The translations under genes were made by a program, and so were the position numbers. Below, piece by piece: positions 7,492 through 16,245 of a stretch of 64,000 nt of DNA. The DNA is taken from assembly GCA_963825175.1 (NCBI GenBank), contig CAWGSA010000002.1:992001-1056000 (forward strand), written 5' to 3'. The notes under the pieces were generated by a model that was given only the letters and a program-made list of their open reading frames with translations, made no database searches and was not told the DNA's origin. Source of the DNA: DATFTF01 sp963825175. GTDB taxonomy: Bacteria; Acidobacteriota; Thermoanaerobaculia; UBA5066; Gp7-AA6. The number at the start of each line of letters is the position of its first letter. Within the stretch, counting starts at the first letter, position 1.

Positions 7492-7558
7492 GCCTAACCC
7501 ACGGCAGCGTTGGCCCTTCGCTTCGCCGCCGTCGTCAGTGAGCGGCAAGCCGTTAGGC
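7492..7558 (+). repeat. Integron attC site 9
   Basis: R'' GCCTAAC (7492-7498) and R' GTTAGGC (7552-7558), 67 bp, with a more divergent centre than its neighbours. Confidence 0.84.
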
Positions 7559-7599
7559 GGTGCAGCGATGGTCGGCAAGCGCGGACCCAGGAGTGACTT

Positions 7600-7959
7600 G
7601 TGAGCACGAAGGAGTTGTCCCCGATCGGTCAGCCGGTGCCCGAGCTACCTGTCGCGGACGTCGAGCGAGCGCAGCAGCACTACCGAGACGCTCTCGGCTT
7701 CGAGATCGGATGGCTCGATCCCGGCAAGGGGATCGGCGCGGTGTCGCGGAGAGGCGTTGTGATTTTCCTTCGGAGGAGACAGCTGCCTTTCGAACCGGCG
7801 GTTCACTGGGTCTTTGCCGAAGACGTTGACGCGACGTATCGCGAGCTGCAGTCTTCAGGAGCAAATATCGTGGATGCTTTGGAAAAGAAGCCATGGGGGC
7901 TGAGGCAGTTCACCGTCGCCGACGTGGATGGCAACCGCTTCTACTTCCATCACGACTGA
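7600..7959 (+). CDS. VOC-family (glyoxalase/bleomycin-resistance-like) protein
   Basis: A complete 119-residue single-domain VOC protein from GTG 7600. PELPVADVERAQQHYRDALG is the first beta-alpha unit, with paired strands through AVHWVFAEDVDATYRELQSS and FTVADVDGNRFYFHHD. The C-terminal GNRFYF pattern matches the metal-coordinating strand of the fold. VOC members include drug-binding and isomerase proteins; no specific activity can be assigned. Only a broken attC core follows. Confidence 0.8.
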   Translation: MSTKELSPIGQPVPELPVADVERAQQHYRDALGFEIGWLDPGKGIGAVSRRGVVIFLRRRQLPFEPAVHWVFAEDVDATYRELQSSGANIVDALEKKPWGLRQFTVADVDGNRFYFHHD

Positions 7960-8058
7960 AGCGGCTGAGGCGGGAAGAAAGCGCCGCCTCGCCTTCGATA
8001 CCTTGACGCTCGAAACATTTTGGCCTCTCGTCAGTTTGGCGCTACGAAGGAAAGGTGA

Positions 8059-8244
8059 ATGCGCAAGCAGTATCACTTTCGTTCAGATCCGGCTGGACTG
8101 AGAGCGTGGGACGTTGACCGGCTCGTCTCCCTGAGCAAGGATCTGCCTCATGATCTTGTGCCGATCGCAGACATTCGGGAACTGGATGAGACGTACGGGG
8201 GTGGGTCGATGACCTACCGTCCTGACGACCTGCCATACGAGTGA
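8059..8244 (+). CDS. Small conserved protein, probably internally deleted
   Basis: A 61-residue protein beginning MRKQYHFRSDPAGLRAWDVD. The N-terminal part resembles a family of about 110 residues; the DETYGGG region jumps straight to SMTYRPDDLPYE, as if the middle were lost while the last residues were kept. Function unknown. A half attC core lies 15 bases downstream, placing it as the last recognisable cassette in the array. Confidence 0.5.
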   Translation: MRKQYHFRSDPAGLRAWDVDRLVSLSKDLPHDLVPIADIRELDETYGGGSMTYRPDDLPYE

Positions 8245-8257
8245 GGACCTCGGGTTG

Positions 8258-8274
8258 CCTCAAGCCGGTAGGCG
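8258..8274 (+). repeat. Residual attC right arm
   Basis: CTCAAGCCGGTAGGCGG matches the last bases of the array attC consensus (GCAAGCCGTTAGGCGG) with one change in the core T. The left arm is absent. A second weak trace, ACAAGCCGTCGGGCC, lies at 8391-8405. Confidence 0.45.
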
Positions 8275-8416
8275 GCACGCGGGCCGCAATTGGGCCACCA
8301 TCAATCCTCGGGGAGCCGTAGTCACGCCTCAAGCGATCGTCATCAGTTCGATGATGAAAACACCGCCAGGCGGCCACGCCGCCCGGACTCACAAGCCGTC
8401 GGGCCGGAGGTTGAGC

Positions 8417-9247
8417 ATGAAGGAAGCGGATCGAATGGAGGGGAAGAGCACCAGGGCAGGGGCGATGGGCATCGCAGGCCTGGGCCACACGGTCTTTGCT
8501 GCGACCATGGTCGCCCTCGGAGTCCTGGGCCTGATCCGTGGCGATTTCCCCCCGACATGGACGGGAGTGCCCAAGGGTTTTTCCGCGCGCGAAGTACTGG
8601 TCTATTTGTGCGCCTTCCTCTCTCTGGTCTGTGGCATAGGCCTGCTCTGGCGACGCACAGCCGCCGTCGCTTCAGGCATTCTTCTCAGCTATTTCTTGGT
8701 CTGGCTGTTGCTCTTTCGGGTGTCCCTCATCTTCCGTGCCCCTTCTGTCTTGGACACCTGGTGGGCCTGCGGTGACACAGCGGTGATGGCCGCGGCCGCC
8801 TGGGTCCTGTACGCCTGGTCCGCCGGTGAGCGGGACGGGCGGCGCCTCAGTTTCGCTACCGGCGACAGGGGCCTGCGCATCGCGAGGGTGCTCTACGGCT
8901 TGGCCTTGATCCCCTTCGGCGTAGCCCATTTCACCAGTCTCAAAGAGACTGCTGCGCTGGTGCCTGGCTGGCTGCCATGGCGCGTGGCCTGGGCGTGCTT
9001 CACTGGCTGCGCCTTCCTGGCGGCGGGCGCGGCGGTGCTCACAGGTGTCTATGCACGGCTGGCAGCCATGCTCTCGGCGTTGCAGCTGGGCCTGTTCACT
9101 CTGCTGGTGTGGGGACCCATGATCGCGGCTGGCCCCAACGCCTTCCAATGGAGCGAGTTCGTCGACTCCTGGGCATTGACGGCCGGTGCGTGGGTGGTGG
9201 CGGATTCCTACCGTGGCATCCCTTGGCTCGCCGTGGGCAAGCGCTAG
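8417..9247 (+). CDS. Polytopic membrane protein, DoxX-like or unknown
   Basis: A 276-residue protein with about eight hydrophobic segments in two similar four-helix halves; the halves meet near the charged loop AGERDGRRLSF. The second half begins RIARVLYGLALIPFGVAHF, reminiscent of DoxX-type helices, but the match is weak. ATG 8417 starts a basic, non-hydrophobic N-terminus. Function unknown. It lies tail-to-tail with the GlxA-type regulator. Confidence 0.65.
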   Translation: MKEADRMEGKSTRAGAMGIAGLGHTVFAATMVALGVLGLIRGDFPPTWTGVPKGFSAREVLVYLCAFLSLVCGIGLLWRRTAAVASGILLSYFLVWLLLFRVSLIFRAPSVLDTWWACGDTAVMAAAAWVLYAWSAGERDGRRLSFATGDRGLRIARVLYGLALIPFGVAHFTSLKETAALVPGWLPWRVAWACFTGCAFLAAGAAVLTGVYARLAAMLSALQLGLFTLLVWGPMIAAGPNAFQWSEFVDSWALTAGAWVVADSYRGIPWLAVGKR

Positions 9248-9293
9248 CGCCGGCAGCTCTGGCCATGGCGCGCGACTTATGCCGCCCAGACCA

Positions 9294-10352
9294 TCACCGG
9301 CTGGCTCGAGATCGCGCGGTGTGCGTTGCGCGCGGTTCCGAAGCAGCCGGCCCCGCTGCCCGGGCGGCATCACGGGGCGACCCGCCCCACTGGCGGCTCC
9401 AGGCCCGGCGCAGCTGCTGGTCGGAGGCGAAGCCTGCCGCCGCGGCGGCGCGCGTGACCGTCGCGCCATATTCGAGGGACTGGCGCGCGCGCTCGAGCCG
9501 GATCAATCGGAGGTAGTTGAGCGGCGAGATGCCCGTGTGCTCGATGAATAGCCGCAGCAGGTGTCGCTCGGCCGCGTGGCCGACGCGGGCCAGAGAGGCC
9601 ATGTCCCAGTCGCGCTGCGGTTCGGTGACGATCGCGTCCTGGACCCGGTGCACGGTGGAGTGGAGGTGGCGGCGGTGCATGTGGAACGGCGACAACTCGG
9701 TGTCGCGCGGGGAACGCCGCAGGTAGACCACCATGTCTTCGGCGACGCCGGCCGCCAGGGCCTCGCCGCACTCCTCGGCGATCAAGTGCAGCGCGACGTC
9801 GACCCCCGCCGTGATGCCCGCGCTGGACGCGAGGGGACCGTCCACAACGAACACGCGATTGTCGATGACCTGTGCCTGCGGCGCCAGGGCTCGAAGCATG
9901 TCCAGGAGCTCGTGGTGCGTGGTGCAGCGGCGCGTGGCGAGCACCCCCGCCCGGGCGGCGAGCAATGTGCCCGAGCAGATCGTCAGCAGGCGGTGCGGCG
10001 TGTTCGGGTCGAGGAGCGCGTCGCGCAGGCGATCGCTCAACCACTGGGCTGTGACCGCGATCTCCGGCGTGACCTGGGTGACCTGGGACGTCGGTTGACC
10101 GACCACCACGACCCAGGTCGGTTCTCGGAGTTGTTCCGGCAAAGGAACGAGGCCGTCGAGCGCCAATCCGACCGACGTCGACAGGGTTGCCGCCGGCCCC
10201 GCGAAGCAAAGATGAAACCGCGACGGCAGTCCGCGGGCTTCGCGGTGCAGATTGGCGAGACGAAAGGCTTCCGCCGGCCCGGCGATGTCGAGAAGCAGCG
10301 AATGCCGCACGATGACGAAGAGCACATCGATGGGCCGGACGCGCGTGATCAT
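9294..10352 (-). CDS. GlxA-type transcriptional regulator (DJ-1/PfpI plus AraC HTH)
   Basis: A 352-residue two-domain regulator. Residues about 8-190 form a DJ-1/PfpI-like domain with the nucleophile-elbow segment LLTICSGTLLAARAG. The C-terminal 100 residues form an AraC/XylS HTH pair (ASLARVGHAAERHLLRLF, then ATVTRAAAAAGFASDQQLRR). The ATG at 10352 was preferred to upstream GTGs because homology starts at ITRVRPIDVLFVIV. It is divergent from the M13 peptidase gene across about 200 bp, so it may control that gene. Ligand unknown. Confidence 0.87.
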   Translation of the reverse strand: MITRVRPIDVLFVIVRHSLLLDIAGPAEAFRLANLHREARGLPSRFHLCFAGPAATLSTSVGLALDGLVPLPEQLREPTWVVVVGQPTSQVTQVTPEIAVTAQWLSDRLRDALLDPNTPHRLLTICSGTLLAARAGVLATRRCTTHHELLDMLRALAPQAQVIDNRVFVVDGPLASSAGITAGVDVALHLIAEECGEALAAGVAEDMVVYLRRSPRDTELSPFHMHRRHLHSTVHRVQDAIVTEPQRDWDMASLARVGHAAERHLLRLFIEHTGISPLNYLRLIRLERARQSLEYGATVTRAAAAAGFASDQQLRRAWSRQWGGSPRDAARAAGPAASEPRATHTARSRASR

Positions 10353-10552
10353 GGGCAAAAAGACCAGTGAATCGCAGCATACATCCGCTGGAAAGAAGCG
10401 CGCGGTCCCGCACAAGGCAATGTCCGAAACTGATTCAAAGTTGTCGGCCCCGCGCCGCGACAAGGTTTCGGACCCCCGGGTATCGTCGCGGACGTCCTTG
10501 CCGGGGCCGCGGCCCCGCCTCGGGATCGCCAATCAAGCGAGAGGCTACGCCA

Positions 10553-12643
10553 ATGCGCTTCGAAGCAACCCGCATCACGCTTCCCCGGAGCCGGGCCGCT
10601 GGGCACGTTCCGGCTGTCGTGCTGTTGACCTTCCTGGCGGCGCTCTCGCGGCGGCCCGCGGCGCGCGCTGCGGACGCCGGAAAGCCGTCGCAGCTCGAGA
10701 GCACGGTCGACGCGCGCGTCCCCCCCGGCGACGACTTCTTCGCCTATGCCAACGGCGATTGGCTCAAGGCCACCGCGCTCCCGGCGGGCAAGGAGCGATG
10801 GGGAGCCCGCGACGAGCTCGAGGAATTGACGCGCCGCCGCATCGCCGAGCTGCTCGACGCCGCCAAGGCCGCGCCGGCCGGCTCCGCGGCGCGCAAGGTC
10901 GCCGACTTCCGCGCGGCCTACTTGAACGAGGCCGCCATCGAGGCGAGGGGTCTCGCGTCGCTCCAGCCGATGCTCGATCGCATCGGGAAGGTGTCGGACA
11001 AAACGGAGCTCACGCGCCTGCTGGGCCGCGGGCTGCGCGCCGACGTCGACCTGATGGGATTCGGCATCTACAACTCAGCCGGCGTGCTGGGGCTCTCCGT
11101 GGAGCAGAGCATCCACGGAGAGAAGACCAACTCCGCTTTTCTGGTTCAGGGAGGGCTGGGCCTGCCGGACCGCGAGGACTACTTGAGCGCCGACCCCCAG
11201 AAGGAAGCCCTTCGAGCTCGGTACCGCGACTCCATCCGGAAGATGCTCACGCTCGCGGGGCTGGACCGCGCCGACGAACGCGGGGGCGCCGTGCTGGCGC
11301 TGGAAACGGCGATCGCGCAGACCCACGCCACGCGCGAGGCGTCGGCAATCGACCGCAACGCCGATCACCTGTGGACGCGCCCGGACTTCGCGCGGCGGGC
11401 GCCCGGGATGGACTGGACCGTCTTCTTCGACGTGGCGGGGCTGGCCAGGCAGGAAGAGTTCGTCGTCTGGCAGCCGACCGCCGTGACCGGGGTCGCGGCG
11501 CTGGTCGCGTCGCAGCCGATGGAGGCCTGGAAGGACTACCTGCGCTTCCACGTCCTCCACGATTTCGCCGACGTACTGCCGCGCGCATTTGCCGAGGAAG
11601 CCCTGGCGATGCGCGCCGCCACGGGGGCCGGTCCACAGCCTTCCCGTTCCGAGCGCGCGCTCATGGCCACACAATCCGCCATGGGCGACGCGCTCGGAAG
11701 GATGTACGCCGAGCGCTTTTTCCCCGCCGGGCAGAAGGCGCGCGTGGAGCGAATCTCCGACAACGTCCGCGCGGCGCTCACGAAGCGGGTCGAGGCCGCA
11801 ACGTGGATGTCGCCGGCCACCAAGGCGAGCGCGTTGTCGAAGCTGCAGACGCTGTACGTCGGGATCGGGTATCCCGATCAATGGGAGGACTATTCCTCGC
11901 TGACCGTCGACCCGCGAGATCCGCTGGGCAATCTCCGGCGCGTCTTCGACCACGCCTACCGGAAAGCCGTGGCCCGCCTCGGCCAGCCCGTGAACCTGAA
12001 GTACTGGTACATCGCGCCGCAGAAAGTGGGCGCCGTTCTCGTGTTCCAGCAGAATGCGTACGTCATGGCGGCCGCCTTGCTGGAGCCTCCCAAGTACGAT
12101 CACGCGTCGTCCGACGCCGCGGCTTACGGTTCCGTCGGGGCGCTCATCGGCCACGATCTCACGCATTACATCGACGTGCTGGGCGCCGACTACGACACCG
12201 AGCACCGGATGCGGCACTGGTGGACCCCCGAGGACATGCAGCGCTTCCAGGCTCTCGCGCAGCCCCTGGTGGATCAGTTCGGCGCATACCAGCCGCTCCC
12301 AGGCCTTTCCGTCAACGGCAAGCTGACGCTGACCGAGAACATCGCCGACCTGGGCGGCCTCGCCGCCGCGTTCGACGCTTACCGCAAGACGCTGGGCAGC
12401 CGCGCGACGGATTCGGCCGACGTGCGGGAGCAGGATCGGGAGTTCTTCATCGCCTACGCGCAGACCCAACGGCGAAAGGTCAGTGAGGGCGCCATGCGAA
12501 CGCAGGTGGCCACCAGCGACCACGCGCCGGAGGACTACCGAGCCGACACGGTTCGCAATCTCGATGCGTGGTACACGGCGTTCGACGTGCGCGCGGGGCA
12601 GAAGTTGTACCTGGAGCCCTCGGCGCGCGTGCGGATCTGGTAA
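10553..12643 (+). CDS. M13-family (neprilysin/PepO-like) metallopeptidase with HDxxH in place of HExxH
   Basis: A 696-residue secreted protein with an N-terminal signal or anchor (about residues 18-40) and the M13 start pattern DDFFAYANGDWL. The zinc motif reads GHDLTHYID: H534 and H538 are kept, but the catalytic Glu is Asp (D535). The third ligand is present in ENIADLGG (E595, D599), and the protein ends in VRIW as M13 enzymes do. NAYVMAAALLEPP replaces the usual NAYYxP substrate-binding segment. Length is normal and the frame is intact. It may be a weak or inactive peptidase; Asp in place of Glu shortens the catalytic side chain. Confidence 0.88.
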   Translation: MRFEATRITLPRSRAAGHVPAVVLLTFLAALSRRPAARAADAGKPSQLESTVDARVPPGDDFFAYANGDWLKATALPAGKERWGARDELEELTRRRIAELLDAAKAAPAGSAARKVADFRAAYLNEAAIEARGLASLQPMLDRIGKVSDKTELTRLLGRGLRADVDLMGFGIYNSAGVLGLSVEQSIHGEKTNSAFLVQGGLGLPDREDYLSADPQKEALRARYRDSIRKMLTLAGLDRADERGGAVLALETAIAQTHATREASAIDRNADHLWTRPDFARRAPGMDWTVFFDVAGLARQEEFVVWQPTAVTGVAALVASQPMEAWKDYLRFHVLHDFADVLPRAFAEEALAMRAATGAGPQPSRSERALMATQSAMGDALGRMYAERFFPAGQKARVERISDNVRAALTKRVEAATWMSPATKASALSKLQTLYVGIGYPDQWEDYSSLTVDPRDPLGNLRRVFDHAYRKAVARLGQPVNLKYWYIAPQKVGAVLVFQQNAYVMAAALLEPPKYDHASSDAAAYGSVGALIGHDLTHYIDVLGADYDTEHRMRHWWTPEDMQRFQALAQPLVDQFGAYQPLPGLSVNGKLTLTENIADLGGLAAAFDAYRKTLGSRATDSADVREQDREFFIAYAQTQRRKVSEGAMRTQVATSDHAPEDYRADTVRNLDAWYTAFDVRAGQKLYLEPSARVRIW

Positions 12644-12672
12644 GCGTCGAGCCGCGCGCCCGCAAAGCAGCG

Positions 12673-13461
12673 ATGCGCGTCACCGTCTGTGAGCTGCCGC
12701 ACGAGGCGCGAGCACTGGCCGCGGCATGGGCCGCGCTGTGCGCGCACACGGCGCGCCACGCGTCCGAGCTGGTGCTGCTGCCGGAGCTCGCGATGGTCGA
12801 TCCGGTCTGGCAGGACGAGCACTTCGACCCCGCCCGCTGGGCGGCCGCGCAGGCGGCGAGCGAGGGCTGGCGCCACCGGCTCCCCGAGTTGCGCGTGGAG
12901 CACGTCGTGGGGACCCGTCCCGTCACGATCGACGGCCGGCCCTTCAACCAGGGGTTCCTCTGGGCGGCCTCCGGCGGACCAGCCCCCGGACACCTGGTGC
13001 CCTTGCGCCGCAAGTTCTTCCTCCCGGATGAACCGGGCTACTGGGAAGCGCGCTGGTTCGACCCGGGTGATTCCGATTTCACCGAATACCACGCCGGCGC
13101 GTGGTCCTTCGGCCTCGCCATCTGCACGGAGCAGTGGGCCGTGGAGACCTACGCCGACTATGCCGCGCGCGGCGTTCCGGTCATCCTGTCTCCGCGCGCG
13201 ACGGCGGCCTCGACGACGGCCAAGTGGCTGTCGGCGGGCGTGGTGGCGGCGGTGCGCTCGGGCGCATTCAGCGTGTCGTCCAGTCGCGTGGAACCGACGG
13301 GTGCGTGCGGCGGTGTCGGCTGGATCATTGACCCGTCCGGGAGCATCCTGGCGCGGACGACTCCCGACGCGCCCTTCGCGACGGTCGACATCGATCTGTC
13401 CGCCTCGGCGGCGGCGCAGGACGACTATCCCTGCTATGTGCTCAGCGGCAGACGGCGGTGA
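12673..13461 (+). CDS. Carbon-nitrogen hydrolase (nitrilase superfamily)
   Basis: A 262-residue protein with the full Glu-Lys-Cys triad: E38 in LLPELAM, K114 in LRRKFFLPDEPGYWE and C151 in GLAICTEQW. Family members hydrolyse amides or nitriles in the cytoplasm. Substrate is unknown; the local sequence around the Cys (ICTEQ) suits an amidase rather than a true nitrilase. ATG 12673 lies 29 bases after the M13 peptidase stop, so the two may be cotranscribed. Confidence 0.87.
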   Translation: MRVTVCELPHEARALAAAWAALCAHTARHASELVLLPELAMVDPVWQDEHFDPARWAAAQAASEGWRHRLPELRVEHVVGTRPVTIDGRPFNQGFLWAASGGPAPGHLVPLRRKFFLPDEPGYWEARWFDPGDSDFTEYHAGAWSFGLAICTEQWAVETYADYAARGVPVILSPRATAASTTAKWLSAGVVAAVRSGAFSVSSSRVEPTGACGGVGWIIDPSGSILARTTPDAPFATVDIDLSASAAAQDDYPCYVLSGRRR

Positions 13462-13897
13462 TCGCGACCATGGATCGAGATGCGAGAGTCCCGGTGAGTG
13501 AAAGTGGCGTCCTGGTCGCTCCAAATCATCTGGCGTTGCGGCATCGAGCGGCGCATGGGAGTCGTCCAAGGGCCGGATAGGGTTCCGCAGGGGAGCGGTC
13601 GAGGCCCAAACGAGCCGTGCGCGTGCTGACCCCAAACCGCAAAGAACCTTCGGGTCGCGGCTTGTGCGAGGAGAGGTCTCGGTTTCGGATCAGAGTATCG
13701 ACTTGCCCGACCGCGGCCGGCACGGTGCGCGCTATGCGTGGAACCTCGGTCTTCAGGTCGGGCAGCCGGGCCTTGCGTCGCTCGTGCCTCTCGTGATGTG
13801 GTGCGGAGCGTGGTCCTGCGTGCTCGCGCGGCGTGCGCACCCAAATAGGGTCGTCACTGCGGACTTCGCCTGTCGCGCGCACAGCCCGAGGTAGAAC
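13462..13897. other. 436-bp stretch without a recognisable gene
   Basis: Short frames on both strands show no conserved segment, signal peptide or ribosome site. No attC core, terminal repeat or strong hairpin stands out. It may be decayed accessory sequence between the amidase and the DUF3224 gene. Confidence 0.5.
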
Positions 13898-14296
13898 ATG
13901 AAGAACGTTGCCAACTCCCGCTTCACGATCAAGAGCTGGGATGAGATGCCCTACAGTGAGGGCCAGGACCTGCCCAGGCTGACTCGGGCCGCCGTCGCGA
14001 AGACGTTCACCGGCGACATCGAGGGCGAGGGGCATGTGGAATACCTCATGATGTACCGAGGCGACGGCTCGGCCACGTTCGTCGGCCTCGAGCGGGTCGT
14101 CGGGCGCGTTGCGGGGAAAGCGGGGACCTTCGTGCTCCAACGCACGGGAGTCTTCGAGAATGGCGAGGCCAGGGAGTCCTATTCCGTCGTTCCTGGGTCC
14201 GGTACGGGAGAGCTTCAGGGCCTGCGCGGCGAGGGCACATCGGCCGTCGGGCATGGGATGGAGCATCCGCTCACGCTGAGCTACGAGTTGGGCTAG
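13898..14296 (+). CDS. DUF3224-family protein
   Basis: A 132-residue beta-rich protein. Its pattern matches DUF3224 (small allene-oxide-cyclase-like barrel): KSWDEMPYSE near the start, GDIEGEGHVEYLMMYR, GRVAGKAGTFVLQRTG and a C-terminal LTLSYEL. No catalytic function is established for the family. It ends tail-to-tail with the DinB gene, sharing 4 bases. Confidence 0.75.
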   Translation: MKNVANSRFTIKSWDEMPYSEGQDLPRLTRAAVAKTFTGDIEGEGHVEYLMMYRGDGSATFVGLERVVGRVAGKAGTFVLQRTGVFENGEARESYSVVPGSGTGELQGLRGEGTSAVGHGMEHPLTLSYELG

Positions 14297-14808
14297 CCTG
14301 CCGCCCGCTTCTTGCGCATCCAGACTCCCCACGTCACCGGCCCGGCTTCCTGATCGGTGAGCGGGCGGCCGGCGACCTTGAGGGCCAGCTTCATCTGGCC
14401 GTGATGGTACCCCTCGTGCCAAAGCATGTGCTGCAGCAAAAGGATCGGGTGGTCGTAGTGCAGGTTCATCTCCCGGCCCGCCTCGACGCTGCTCTTGACG
14501 GCGTCCCGGACCGCTCTGGCGCTGTCGTTGAGCAGGTGCGCGATGCGGTTGGGGTCACGTTCGCTCGCCCACTCTTCCTCGGGCAGGTCTCTGGCGAACT
14601 CGGGCGCATCCTCGAGGACGAAGACGAGCCGCACGTAGTGGATGTGAGTGAGCATCTGCGCGATGGATGGACTCCCGTCCATCGCCCTGGCCTCCAGCCC
14701 GCCCTCCGGCAGGGTCCGAAGCAGGTTGATCAGGATCGTGTTATTCCGGTCCCAGGAGTCCAGAAGGGCCTCGAGCAGACTCAGGTCTGGTGCGTTGGCC
14801 ATATCCAT
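14293..14808 (-). CDS. DinB-family putative metal-dependent protein
   Basis: A 171-residue four-helix protein of the DinB/YfiT class. The metal-ligand histidines are visible as THIHYVR (after residue 50) and HEGYHHGQ near residue 135. Members include thiol-dependent transferases such as bacillithiol S-transferases, but most are uncharacterised. It is one of few minus-strand genes in this part of the window and is divergent from the 14937 membrane gene. Confidence 0.82.
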   Translation of the reverse strand: MDMANAPDLSLLEALLDSWDRNNTILINLLRTLPEGGLEARAMDGSPSIAQMLTHIHYVRLVFVLEDAPEFARDLPEEEWASERDPNRIAHLLNDSARAVRDAVKSSVEAGREMNLHYDHPILLLQHMLWHEGYHHGQMKLALKVAGRPLTDQEAGPVTWGVWMRKKRAAG

Positions 14809-14936
14809 GCTCCATCGTCGATGCGAAAATGTTGATGTGTCTTGTGCCTGAAACCGTATCGACCCGTCGGGTCAAGCGTCGGCTTCGATGATATGCCGGG
14901 GCCCAACGCACGGCGGCAGCGGAGGCGGCATCTGAG

Positions 14937-15374
14937 ATGCAGCGAATCCTCGGCAACATTCTGATCGTTCTGGGCGGCGTTTACGCCGAGGCCTGGATTC
15001 GGTTCTTGGAAGACTGGTTCGTCGCGAAAACGATCCCGGCGCAGGGAGTGCGTGGGGCGGCCGCGGGTTCGTTGTATTGGATGCAGTTCGGATTCGGAAT
15101 GTTCACGACATTTGTCGTGGCCATTCTGGTTGGATGGGTGATCGTGGCTCGGGCGCCCTACGCATGGGCGATCACGTTTGGGCTTCTGGAGAGCCTGCGG
15201 TGGTACGCCTCCCTGTTGCGCTTCGGAAAACCCATTCACTTTGGTGCCGGCACGCTGCCTCTCTGGGCCGCGGTGGCGGCGGTCCTGGCTTTCTGCGGGG
15301 TTCTCGTCGGTTTCAGGTGGGGCCGGGATGCCGGATCGCCATCGCAGGGAATCGCGTTTTCCAATGGCGGCTAG
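14937..15374 (+). CDS. Small four-helix membrane protein, unknown
   Basis: A 145-residue protein with four hydrophobic helices (about 4-20, 46-72, 76-93 and 105-128). No family recognised. A short sequence just upstream (GCCCAACGCACGGCGGCAGC at 14901) resembles an attC left arm, but no right arm accompanies it, so a cassette origin is only a suggestion. Confidence 0.6.
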   Translation: MQRILGNILIVLGGVYAEAWIRFLEDWFVAKTIPAQGVRGAAAGSLYWMQFGFGMFTTFVVAILVGWVIVARAPYAWAITFGLLESLRWYASLLRFGKPIHFGAGTLPLWAAVAAVLAFCGVLVGFRWGRDAGSPSQGIAFSNGG

Positions 15375-15504
15375 TCGGGGGTTCGAGCTGCCGCCGTCAA
15401 GATGAGGAGCAGCCTCCTGACTCTGCGGCGGCCTCGACGTCTCTCGCTGCGCTCCGCCCTCATCGCTCGCCGAGCTTGATATCGTCTGCCGTTCTCAGAG
15501 ACCT

Positions 15505-16245
15505 ATGCTCGTAGAAATCGGACACGTCGAGGCGATCTTCCGGTACCCCGTGAAGTCGATGGCCGGCGAACGGCTCGACACCGCCAGACTGGGCTGGCAC
15601 GGCCTCGACGGCGACAGGCGGCTGGCGCTCCGGCGGATCGAGGACCGCGGCGGATTCCCGTGGCTGACCGCAACCAAGCTTCCCGATCTGCTCCTCTTTG
15701 CCCCGCATCGCCGCGACGGCGGCGGAGAGACGGATCTTCCGACGCACGTCCGCACGCCGGGAGGCGACGACCTGCCCGTCTTCGGGGACGACCTGGCCGC
15801 GGAGATCGGACGCCGGCACGGGACCCCCGTGCAGATGATGCAGCTCAAGCAGGGCATCTTCGATGAAGCGAGCGTTTCGGTGATCGCGTCCGAGACCGTG
15901 AGCGAGATCGGACGACTCGCGGGGCGGAACCTTGACCTGCGACGGTTTCGCCCGAATGTCGTCGTGCGCCTGCGGCGGCCTTCTCCGTTCCAGGAGGACG
16001 AGTGGGTGGGCGGCGTGCTCTCCTTCGGCGAAGGGGAGGAGGCGCCCGCCATCGCCGTGACGATGCGCGACGAGCGCTGCGCGATGGTGACCATCGATCC
16101 CGACTCGGCGAGCCGTGCGCCGGAAGTAATGAAGGCGGTCGTTCGCGCAAACGAGAACACGGCGGGAATCTATGGTGCGGTCACGCACATCGGCCTCGTG
16201 GCAGTCGGACAGCCCCTATTTCTCCGCGCGTCATCGCCGGTGTGA
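15505..16245 (+). CDS. MOSC-domain protein
   Basis: A 246-residue protein with an N-terminal MOSC beta-barrel (GHVEAIFRYPVKSMAGE) followed by a MOSC domain that keeps the conserved Cys in DERCAMVTIDPD. MOSC proteins relate to the C-terminal domain of molybdenum-cofactor sulfurase and bind or transfer sulfur or molybdenum cofactor, for example in N-hydroxylated-base reduction. The specific partner is not visible nearby. Confidence 0.83.
   Translation: MLVEIGHVEAIFRYPVKSMAGERLDTARLGWHGLDGDRRLALRRIEDRGGFPWLTATKLPDLLLFAPHRRDGGGETDLPTHVRTPGGDDLPVFGDDLAAEIGRRHGTPVQMMQLKQGIFDEASVSVIASETVSEIGRLAGRNLDLRRFRPNVVVRLRRPSPFQEDEWVGGVLSFGEGEEAPAIAVTMRDERCAMVTIDPDSASRAPEVMKAVVRANENTAGIYGAVTHIGLVAVGQPLFLRASSPV

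Noticed and set aside
5..7558. Regularly similar repeats, possible CRISPR array
   Set aside because: Units are about 60-70 bp, internally palindromic, spaced 380-1,600 bp apart with genes between them. This fits attC sites, not CRISPR repeats.
10252..12486. 744-codon open frame overlapping the M13 peptidase
   Set aside because: It is a GC-rich shadow with Arg/Pro/Gly-biased translation and no conserved segment; the M13 frame explains the region.
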